A stretch of DNA of 64,000 nt from Udeniomyces pyricola (Eukaryota > Basidiomycota > Tremellomycetes > Cystofilobasidiales > Mrakiaceae), in contig BCIK01000020.1 in the NCBI GenBank assembly GCA_039545295.1, positions 451,843 through 515,842 on the forward strand. The letters run 5' to 3'. Below are positions 54,931 through 64,000 of this stretch, one piece after another. The notes beneath the pieces were generated by a model. The model saw only the letters and a list, made by a program, of their open reading frames with translations, was not told the DNA's origin and did no database searches. Position 1 is the stretch's first letter. Each line of letters starts with the position of its first letter. Made by a program: the position numbers and the translations under genes.

Positions 54931-57900
54931 TCAAGCACTAGGCTCAAACACATCAACCTGCTCGGTCCATAAAAAGCAAGACAAGAAAGATTGTCAATAC
55001 AGGAAGTTTTTGTCAGAGCAGAGCAGAGCAGAGAAGACGAGGAAACAGATACGCACGTAACGGTTTCGAATGGGCTTCTTCCTTCCAGCGGCGGTGCTTC
55101 CTCCCGGCGTGGGTCCTCGCGCGAGCAATTCTGCTGTCGGGTCTGACACAGGAGGTCGGATGAACGGGGCTGAAGGCGGTCTGGGCGAAGACGTGCCGGA
55201 CGGAGGAGGTGTCGCACGTGCCGACGCTGGACCAGCTGGTGGAGGAGGTGCGCCGCTAGACGAAGGCGGGGGCGCTCGGCCGAGGGTGGATCCTGATCGG
55301 GTGGGAGGAGCCGTCGAGGGACCAGAAGGCGGGCCAGACGAGCCCGGGGGAGGCGGTCGGCCAAGATTCGTCGAGGGAGATGCAGATTGAGCTCGCGAGG
55401 GTGGGGGAGGTGGAGGCTTAGGTGCGGCGTTATCAGATCCAGCCTAGAGACGGAACCAAGGCAAAAAGAGACGTTAGATCTTTATTTGGTTATCTAACAA
55501 TAAGTATCTGTACATTCTCGCGCGCAAGCTCACTTTCTTGTTGACCCATCGTTTGAGATCTTTGTCGTACACAAACGCACTCTCCTCGCCAAGCTTGGCC
55601 TTGATAGGCGCTCCACCAGTGGTCCCGGCGGCGGCGGCAGCAGCAGGAGCTTCTTCCTTCTTAGAACCCCAAAGCCGACCAAGCCAACCGGCCGACGCAG
55701 CAGGCTTGACGTCTAGCATTGACATTCATACGTCAAAGGTTCAGTGTCAGTACAGGCAGAAGTCCACGAAAGAGCGAGGAAGCAAGGAAGAGGTCACGAA
55801 TGAGATCAGAAAACGACAGCGAACCTTGGGCTTTGGTATCTTTAACCTTGTCATCCTCCTTCTTTATGTGCGTGTCGTTTGAGTCCTCCGCAGTTGTAGC
55901 GTTGCGGCTTGGGTTGGCTTTTGGAGTCTTGGAGTTACCGAATCCAAGATCCTCCTCGTCCTCATCGACCTCGTCGCGAGCGCCCCAAGCCGATCGGGAG
56001 TCCTGCGAATCATCGCGATTCTGTTGATCAACCGAGTCGTACGACGATCCCCAGAGCGGTTGCTGTTGCGCGGAATCAGTGACAGAGGTTGACGTTGCAT
56101 CAGTTCCCCACCATGCTCCTTCATTGGCGTTCGAGATAGAGGCATTGCCGGTCAGAGTGGCGTCCGGGGGCGAGGGCGCTTGATCGTGGGATGTCGAGGA
56201 ATAAGGTTCATACGAATCTTGCTCTTCAGAAGCGGGCTCAGGGGCGTAACTAGGTTGGGTGCGAGTGAAATCGAGGGCAGAGTACGACCTGTCCGGAGGT
56301 GGAACCGGGCTGAAGGTTTCGTTGGGCCGCATGGCCATGGCTGAACCGGTGCGATACGGGGCCGGAGGCGGGTTAGGTGCTGCTGAATAGCTTGCGCCAA
56401 TGTTGATTGACGACCTTGCTCGGTCGAGAGAGCTTCTAGCTGAAGGCGCAGGCGAGACAGCGCTGAAGTGGGAAAACGGTCCGATGGTAGTCGCTCTATC
56501 CGACTCTTTGGCAACGGCCGAGGACGATTCCGGCACAGGCGAGTCTCCGTCGCCAACGACAAACTTGTTGATTCTGCCTTCGAACCAGCTACCGAGTCCA
56601 TCCAGAGTCGGTTTCGAGACAGTTCTCGAGATCCACGAGCCAGAAGCATCTTGGGTTGTGCCTGATAGTCGTTCGGAGAGCTCCTTGAGTTGGTTGAGGA
56701 ACGGGAGGGTGTGATATGGTGATGGGACCTTTGTGGCCTTGAGCGATCCAGCGATGGCCTCGCAGTAGCTGTGAAAAAGTTAACGGTCAGTATGGATCGT
56801 GTCGAGATGATGTGCGTGAGGTCAAACGACGAACCTCTGAGCTTTGGCTGTTTCCCCAGTCTCGACAAGGATCAAAGCATGGAGAAGTTTGTACGGTTGC
56901 AGATGAGGGAATCCAGCAAACGGCTCCTGGCCCTTTAGCACGGGGATCAACGAGAGAGCGTATTCAATTGCTTCGGTGAAGATGATGGCGTCCACATTCA
57001 ACGGGCCAGCGGAATTGACTGACGAGCCGTAAAGATGCACTCTAGGAGCGAGGGTCGCGGCGAGACCGTCCATGGGAGGTGGGTGGGCAGAGAGTAGGTA
57101 GCTGAGGCACAAGACAAAGGGAGGGCAATCAGAACCTTGGCGCTCCTTCTTTGCAATCATATCCATTCGGATCAATCTACTAACCAGCAATGGCCGGCAG
57201 TAACCCATCCCTGCGAGACAAGAGAGTCTCCAAGACTGTTGAGGGTTTCGGTATCGCCGAGGCTTCGATTAGAGATGATCATTGCTAACGCTTCTCTCCA
57301 GCTGGAAAGTGATTCTTTCGACGTTGACGCGCTCGAGATGGGCATCGCAGGAGCAGGAGTCGCCGATGGTGGGAGAAGTGAGCGAGTGAGAGGGGCTGCG
57401 TTTGAGGATAAAATGCGACGATCAGCCCTGACATTTATGATAAGGATGAGAAGACGTAGTGAATCCCAGACAAGCATGCTCACCGCTTCCACTACCGCCG
57501 AGCATTTCGTACGTTAACCTCAGAGCATCGCGTCTCTTGACCTTGTTGCCCGCATCATCCCCTCCAAGTTCACTCATGGCAAACGCTCGAACAACTTCGC
57601 CCCAAGTCTGCTTGTCGATGCAACTACTGAGGACCATCGCATGCGCCCAAAGTTTCTCATCCATAGCAAGCTGGACAGCTTGCTTCTTCTCGCCACGTAG
57701 TAAGAGGGATGAGAGGGAATCGAGAGCCGCCGATTTTTGTGCAGCGGTCGGCAACGTCGGTTCACTGTACAGCTGCTGACTGGGAAGCCGAGAAGTGTGA
57801 CTGGTTGGCGACGTGGAAGGTGGATTGGGAAGAAGGCCTGGGGTGATAAGTGAAGCCTTGGGCGATGCAAGTGGAGCCATGTTGGGCAGAAGGATATCTC

Positions 57901-60900
57901 GAATATCCTGCTCGACTTTTGCGCTGTATAGTTCAATTCAACCTCAGGAGCGGGGTCAGTACAATCACATGAAGATTCCGAAGTGACCATCCCGTGAAGT
58001 TGGGATTGGGAGACTCACCTTCCCATCAGTCGTCCGTCGTTCTGAATCATAGCTCCAAGCAGCCTAACAAGAACCCCCTTTCCTTCTTCTTGCCTGAACC
58101 TCACCTCGTTGCTCTGCCCTTTGAGCCAACCCAAGCCCTGCTCAATCTCTCCAGCTCGTGTGTCGAGATAGGCGAGAATGGTGGCCTTTTTCGCCTTTTC
58201 ACTTGCGGCGCTACCCTTTCGATCGAAGAGTGGGCCAGGGAATGGCGTGGAGCTGGATGAGAGAGCTAAAGAAGATAGCAAGATAGTGTGACGTCAGATC
58301 TGGAGAGGAGCAACTTGACATCTGAAGGACCATATCAGGCAACATACCCGACTCGGAGACAACTTCCATCAGGCTCTTGACTTTGACCGTTCGTCCATCT
58401 CCCTCCTCCATCCCATCCCCCAAAGCGCCTGCACCATACCCCCCGCCGACGCCGAGACTAGGGTAGCATACAGCCACCCTGCCGTCAAAACCAAAGCTGA
58501 TGACTGGAACCTGCTTGAACTTCTCGCCACCTCGGCCGAGGGGATCATCGGCGACTGCAAGAACCATGTCAGGTACGTAGGCTGACGGCTGAGCGGAGGC
58601 GAATGTGTTGGCAGACGGAGGCTGGAGCTGAGGTTGGTATGAGCCATAAGATGAGGAGGCCGTAGAAGGAGTTCGTTGGTGTGGTAAAGTAGTGTTGGAC
58701 CAGGAGGGTGAAGAGGCCGTCGTCGTGTTTCGTTGGCTCTGAGGAGACTCGTGTACGAATGGGGTTCCGTAACCGTTGCGGGTCGAGGCACCAGAAGTGG
58801 GCCTTGGTGGGGGGCTTTGGCTCGGAGGTGGTGGTGGTGGGGCGAACGATTTCGACTGGGTCAAGGGTGCAACGGCTCGTCGACCTGCCCCCGCTGAGTT
58901 GGGGCGAGGAGGAGGCGATCCAACTGAAGAGCGGTTGTACGGGTCGGAGCCAGCCTCGGAAGGCGGAGCTGGAGGGCGACTATAACGAGAGTATGTTGAA
59001 GATGCGTTGGAAACAGTGGATGACGGTCGAGGAGGTGGAGGCAGAGGCTGACTCGAGGACTTGACCGAAGAAGGAGCAGGAGGAGGGGGCACTATCGATC
59101 AAAGAAGGGTTTGGTAAGGTTCTTGTCGCGTTCAATTGCTGGCAGATATTCCTTTGAATGACTTACTCTGCTGACGATCTTGGTCAAACGAGACTCGCTC
59201 ACTCGGTCTCTCCAGTGACATCCGCCGATCTTCGGGCTCGGCGAGGATTTCCATCTCGCCCGCTTCCTCATCCTCGAAGGCACGACCAGCCTCTGGATCT
59301 TCTTCCTCTTCGAATCGGTCTTGATCAGCGGCCTGGACGACAGAAGCCAAAGGCGGGCTGAGCGTCTTTCGCAACTCGCTGCTCGCTCGGGAAGGAGGCG
59401 GCTGTCGCGCCATGGGAGGAGGGGCTCGCGGCGGAGGTACGGAAGTAGCTGGAGGCGGAGGTCGGTTGGAATTCAAAGGAGACACAGCAGCTCGAGGAGG
59501 AGGCGTGAAAGTCCGGGAAGCAGGCGGCGGAGCGCGTGCCGACGCTGATGGAGGTGGAGGTGGGCTGAATGCTTTGGGAGGAGGTCCTGGAGGGGGTGCC
59601 TTGGAAGGAGGTGCCATTGGCCGCTGACTCCATGAATCAGCTCGCTTGGAAGGTGGCGGAGGAGGAGGTGGGGTCGCCGTCGCGCTGAGCGGAGGCAAGG
59701 CCGAGGGACTTCCGCCCATGGGACTAGCGATGGCGTTGATAGGTCCACCCCAAGGGGCAGGTGCCCTAGCTCGTCGGACGGGGATCGAGGGCATCACAGG
59801 AGGATCGTAAGCGTCGTAGGTCTGAGTCGTCTTGCGGACGTATGCAGGGGCGGCAGGCTTAGGCGGAGGGGCCGCCACTGCCGCCGGATGGGTAGCAAAG
59901 TATGGGTTCGGTGAGGAGCTAGTCGCATACGGATTGGGCGAAGAGGAGATGGCGTACGGATTGGGGGAGATTGACGCATAAGGGGAAGCAGCGGGTGTAG
60001 TGGTCGAACCAAAGACGGCAGACGAGCCGAGGCTAGGGGTCGAGTATGGATTCAAGCTAGTAGCTGGAGGGGCGGTAGGCATACTGTACGGATTGATGGT
60101 CGCATATGGACTTGTGCCCGTGCTGGTGTATGCTGGCCGACTGCCCGAAGCGTAAGGATTCGTGCTAGCCGTTCGCCGAGGAGGATCGATGGCGACAGGA
60201 GGTTCCTCTTCCAGACTCTGTTGCTGTCCTTGTCGGTGTTCCTGCTGCTGGTGCTGCTCGGGCGATTCCTCGAAGGATAGACTCTCGAATCGAGCTTGCT
60301 CTTGTTCAAAGGGCGAGGCAAGGGAGGCAAGCGGACCAGCCCTGACCGAGGCCTCGCCGCCTCCCAGCCGCCTCGCTTCTGACTCGGAAAGAGCGTAGCC
60401 CTCGGACGCACCGGCAAACGTTGGGGAATGCATGGCTCGCTCCAAACTGTAGTGTCCGTTCGAGGAGATCTCAACGTCAGTTGGGCCAAGCTCCGGCTCG
60501 TGTTCCTCCACTTGCAACTCAAACAGGCCCATGGTTGGAGCCGAGGTAGACTCATGCGTGGGTGCGGCGCTGAGGCCGAGATCGTCCTCTGTGTCAGCCA
60601 GAAGAGAGAAGTCGTCAAAGGTGTCACTGTTTGGGAACAAAGCGGAAGTCTCTGCCGGTGGTGGCGACGCGTCGACGGCAACATGGTGAGGTTCAGAGGG
60701 GATCGATACGGGGGCCTCGGCGAGGAAGTCATCGTCGTCGGCAACGTCGTCTCCGCCAAAGAGTTGAGTGACGTCGGGTGCCGGTGCTGGTGAGCCATGT
60801 GATGCTGGTAGGGGGGAGTCGGGCGAAGGGGTTGACTCCTCGGTCAATGGAGGAGCCAGAACGACCTCATCGTCGACGGGCTGCGACCGGTCGACCTCAT

Positions 60901-61258
60901 GGGACTGGCGTGGCGGAGACGTGAGGAGAGAGGGAGATGGCGGAAGTGGGGACGACTTTGGTGAGGAGGGCTCGGAAGCGTGATGACTATGATTGGGTAG
61001 CGAGTGAGTAGGAATAGTGGGCGACGCGGGAAGCGGTCGAGCAGGTTGATCCGGTGAGGACTCGAGGGTGGAGGAAGAAGAGGGATGGCGAGCAGGGGAG
61101 GATGATATCAGACTCTGATCGGGAGGAGGGGTCGACTCGCGATGGACAGAAGATCCAGCAGGGGTCGTCGGGTGATGGGTTGATTCGTCTTGAAGAAAGT
61201 CATGATCGTCTTGGGTGGAATGTGCAAAGAGGTCATTGGCTGGAGGGGCGTCTGACAT
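54931..61258 (-). CDS. SEC16: Sec16, COPII coat assembly scaffold
   Basis: Sec16 organises ER exit sites and binds COPII coat proteins. Ten exons: 61258-59167, 59091-58348, 58265-58019, 57923-57484, 57395-57185, 57101-56835, 56768-55825, 55712-55534, 55443-55057, 54957-54931; 1845 residues. Exon 1 (697 residues) is Ser/Pro/Glu-rich with repeated NPYA motifs (about 365-450). The central conserved domain starts near 870 with VPVISFGFDGRVAVCYPSLG and continues through GEKKQAVQLAMDEKLWAHAM, SLSSWREALAMIISNRSLGD, LQPYKLLHALILVETGETAK and the block YCEAIAGSL. The conserved C-terminal region shows SAGWLGRLWGSKKEEAP and KLGEESAFVYDKDLKRWVNK, a Pro-rich segment, and the ending YVDVFEPSA from a 27-nt last exon. 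Acceptor 57395 is used for exon 5 because the upstream candidate breaks the frame. Confidence 0.95.
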
Positions 61259-61495
61259 GATTGTTGGATGGGCGAGTCAAGGGGGGAGGCAGGCAGGCAG
61301 GGAGGCAGGCAGGGCAAGGGAGGGCAAGGGAGGAGACGGGGAAGGGGAGGGAGGGGCGAATGGAAGGGGAAGAAGAGGGGCCTGGCTGGCCTATTGGCTG
61401 ACCTATTAGGCAGATGCTTAGATGCCTCAGGAGGGAGGACAATGAGCGCAGGGCCAGAGACGTTGATGATGCATGCGCGCTCATCCATCAGCATG

Positions 61496-61518
61496 TAATA
61501 ATAATAATAATAATAATA
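61496..61518. repeat. (TAA)n microsatellite
   Basis: Seven to eight TAA units. Confidence 0.95.
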
Positions 61519-62037
61519 TCATCATATACAACTATTCTTCTTGCATCATATATCCACATCATCCACATCTCAACGGCCTCCACAATATCGTGCTCCAACA
61601 ACTTATGTCCAAGGGGCGAGACTGATTTCTCATATTCAAAGTCGCCAATTCATCTCATCCATCTCATCACCGATCGTTCACTCAAGATCCACGCTTGGGC
61701 GTCTGACACGCGCGCGCGCTAGCTCTTGCATTGGCTAATAGGTGACCAAGGAGGTTATTATCGTAGTCGTATCCAAGGTGGAAATGTATGGGACTAGTGG
61801 TGTGTGTCCTTCCAGCAACTGCTCTCCATCCTGCTCTTTATACTAATTCTCTAGCTAAGATGTAACGCAAGGTAAAAACTCTAATGCAATACTGCCCGCG
61901 TGACGCGTGGCCCATCGGCCGGCGTCACAACGTCGCGTCTTCGACTGCTAGTGAGCTGTGCGCCAAGCCAAGCGTCATGCATTCATCTTGCCGTCTAGTA
62001 TTATCATTTAGTTTTCCTCTTCCTTCCATCCATCATC

Positions 62038-62075
62038 CACCACCACCACCACCACCACCACCACCACCACCACCA
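62038..62075 (+). repeat. (CAC)n microsatellite in PAP2 5' UTR
   Basis: Twelve CAC/ACC units end 16 bases before the start codon at 62091, so they are almost surely in the mRNA leader. Confidence 0.9.
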
Positions 62076-62090
62076 TATCAATCATCAATC

Positions 62091-63800
62091 ATGAGCTGGT
62101 TCAATCATGCCAAGACCATGTCCAAAAAACGAAAGCTTCTCCTCCTCCGTACTTGTGAGTCCCCATTTCTACTTCTTCTCTCGCACGCACAGCCTCCGGC
62201 CCCATCTTTCGGGCTCGGTCTGGTTCGCCAGCACTAGGGGACAAGGCCGCTCAACACATCAGCCTCTCTCCCGATCGTACATACCAACCACAGATCTTCC
62301 CGATTGGATCATCACCATCGTACTGTTCGGACTGTTCTACCTGCTCGACAGGGTTAATGGGTTTCGCCGCCAATTCGACATCAATGACACCTCGATCATG
62401 CACACGTTTGCTGTTCACGAACGCGTTCCTCCCTGGGCGTGAGCGCGCGTTCCCTTTGTGTTCCTTCAATCAGTTTTCCATCTCCACAATAAAGGATGGA
62501 TGCTTAAAGAACGTGGACCTCATCTAACGTCTTGCGAGCGAAACCTCTCTGTCCCTGTCTCTGTCTTTCTCCAGGCTTGCCATGATCTGCGCCGTCGCTC
62601 CCGCCGTCATCATCCTCGTCACATCCCTCCTCTGGCAACGTTCGCTCTGGGACTTTCATTCCGGATGGCTGGGTCTCCTCCTTGCCCTCGCTCTCACTTC
62701 TACGAGCACCAACATCATCAAGATCGTCGTCGGCCGACCACGTCCAGACATGCTCGACCGATGTCAGCCGTTGGATGGCGTCACTAACGCTGGACCCCCG
62801 TCGTATGGGCTCTCCAACTGGCACATCTGTACGAGGACTGATTTGCTCAACGATGGGTTCCGCAGCTTTCCCAGTGGTCATTCGTGTGAGTTTATGTGTT
62901 TGACTTTTCACGTCACCTCCTCCCAACCTCCCCACCCCTCTTCCCCAAAACAAAAGGTTGACCTTGAGGATTGAGGGTTGTTTTCCATGTTGCCACTCCA
63001 GCCCTGAGTTGGTGTGGTCTCGGTTTCCTTACGCTCTATCTGGCCGGCAAGATGCACATCTGGGATCAAAAGGGTGTGACGACCAAGAGTTGGATTCTTC
63101 TTGCTCCCTTATCGGGCGCCATGTTAGTCACACTTAGTCGAACGATGGACTACAGACACCATGCTACCGATGGTACGTCGAGAGTCTTTCCTAATATGAC
63201 GCAAGACGTCAAGCCGTCAGTGTTGACAAATTGATCCCGTCCTGTCGCGGTCCACAGTCATTGCTGGATCCATCCTTGGCGCTCTCATCGCCTGGTTCTC
63301 ATACCGTCAATGTAAGCAGAAGAGTCCATTCATCGTTTCTTGTGTTTGAGCCCTTAGTGCATCTGATACCTGTTGGTTGAGGGTCGAACTGAAGTAGAGG
63401 AAGATAGAACAAACAGGAAGACAACATGGGAAGCGGAGAGATCAACAACAACAAAAACGTACGACTGACATCATCTTGGCTTGTCCATGCTTGGCTTGCG
63501 TGGCCACTGCGTCCTCATCTTGTCCTACCTCTGCACCGGGATCCCTCGACGCCCTCCACCTCCTCAGACTATCCTCCTCTCGATCACCCGCTTTCCCACA
63601 AGCCTTACTCACCCCGTGTCCCTCGTGAAGTAGAAGATGATCCTGAACATGACCCTGAACGCAATCAACTCACCAACTTCCAGAGTTCCTCACCGACCCA
63701 CAAACCAGGCAACTTGATCCCATCAGCCAACGGTCTCAACGGGCAGTCGAGACGAGAAAATGACGAAGGTGTGCCCATCGTCAACGGATATGCAGTCTGA
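62091..63800 (+). CDS. PAP2-type lipid phosphate phosphatase (Dpp1/Lpp1-like)
   Basis: A membrane phosphatase for diacylglycerol pyrophosphate, phosphatidate and related lipids. Six exons: 62091-62154, 62294-62438, 62575-62885, 63002-63172, 63258-63311, 63568-63800; 325 residues. All three PAP2 catalytic motifs are present: KIVVGRPRP (119-127), FPSGHS (168-173) and SRTMDYRHHATD (219-230), with Arg, His and Asp residues in the expected places. About six hydrophobic segments surround them, the first being DWIITIVLFGLFYLL. The hydrophilic C-terminal tail (about 250-325) is acidic and then Ser/Asn-rich and is not conserved. The last intron (63312-63567) is longer than the others. Whether it is the Dpp1 or Lpp1 orthologue is not clear. 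Confidence 0.94.
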
Positions 63801-64000
63801 ACGAGGGGACGGCGCTTGGCATGGTTAGCATAGTGGACGATGAAGGGCTCCTTCGTTTCCTGTTTTCTTATTAATTTATCGAATTGTCCCGCCACTATTC
63901 TTTCTCTCTCGGTAATTGAAATGATCGCTTGCTTGTCCGTTCTGACCCGTCACAAGAGAGATAAAAAAGGCCATTATTTCGTGACAGATGCGTGCACAAC
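63801..64000. other. 3' flank of PAP2 gene, window end
   Basis: 200 bases downstream of the last stop; probable 3' UTR. No gene visible. Confidence 0.5.

Larger units (their letters stand above)
61259..62090. promoter_or_regulatory. divergent region SEC16/PAP2
   Basis: 832 bases between divergent starts. The SEC16 side has an AGGCAGGCAGGGAGGCAGG-type short repeat (61282-61310); the middle has a TAA microsatellite; the PAP2 side has an ACGCGT (near 61901) and a CAC repeat directly before the start. No gene. Confidence 0.6.

Noticed and set aside
57396..57440. upstream acceptor for SEC16 exon 5 (CAG ending near 57424)
   Set aside because: It puts the conserved SLSSWREALAMIISNRS block out of frame; acceptor before 57395 keeps phase.
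1..64000. tRNA, rRNA, CRISPR, insertion sequences or viral remains
   Set aside because: No cloverleaf with a GGTTCRANNCC arm, no spaced direct repeats of CRISPR type and no transposase, reverse transcriptase or viral domains were recognised.

Overview
This 64-kb window is nuclear DNA of a basidiomycete fungus. Almost every gene is split by many short introns (about 50-250 nt) with GT-AG borders. The sense strands of introns and UTRs are strongly pyrimidine-rich, with frequent poly-C runs. The proteins are fungal: Kre2-type mannosyltransferase, a GT69 (CAP59/CMT1-type) mannosyltransferase, Cdc45, Sec3, Cog7 and Sec16. The GT69 family and the intron density point to Basidiomycota. A Pucciniomycotina or Microbotryomycetes-like yeast would fit, but the rank is inference. 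All exon coordinates were built by hand from splice signals, reading phase and family conservation; the listed exon chains are phase-consistent from start to stop unless stated.

Layout, left to right: the 3' end of an OPT oligopeptide transporter (1-916, +); a gene-poor, AT-richer stretch with an 18-bp minisatellite and orphan ORFs (917-5249); CDC45 (-) diverging from exocyst SEC3 (+); KRE2/MNT1-like mannosyltransferase, a MAG1-like DNA glycosylase, a D-2-hydroxyacid dehydrogenase and eIF1/SUI1 (all -); a FYV7-like rRNA-processing protein and COG7 (both +); proteasome alpha-1 and SNRNP27 (both -); a GT69 mannosyltransferase and an M13 metallopeptidase (both +); an unrecognised coiled-coil protein and pyrroline-5-carboxylate reductase (both -); SF3B2 (+); SEC16 (-); and a PAP2 lipid phosphate phosphatase (+) near the right end.

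Most genes are core housekeeping functions: replication (CDC45), DNA repair (MAG1), translation start (eIF1), rRNA processing (FYV7-like), splicing (SNRNP27, SF3B2), proteolysis (alpha-1) and proline synthesis (PRO3-like). Secretion genes are conspicuous: SEC16 (ER exit), COG7 (Golgi tethering), two Golgi-type mannosyltransferases and SEC3 (exocytosis). Five gene pairs are divergent and share a 5' region of 0.26-0.83 kb.

I found no convincing new defence or mobile system, no rRNA or tRNA gene and no CRISPR array. The unusual features are in gene structure: a run of 12-26-nt microexons in the KRE2-like gene that splits its signature motif, a GC-AG intron, strand-biased poly-C tracts in introns (one interrupted by an assembly gap), greatly enlarged low-complexity inserts in COG7 and SEC3, and an N-terminally extended eIF1 with a weak start context.
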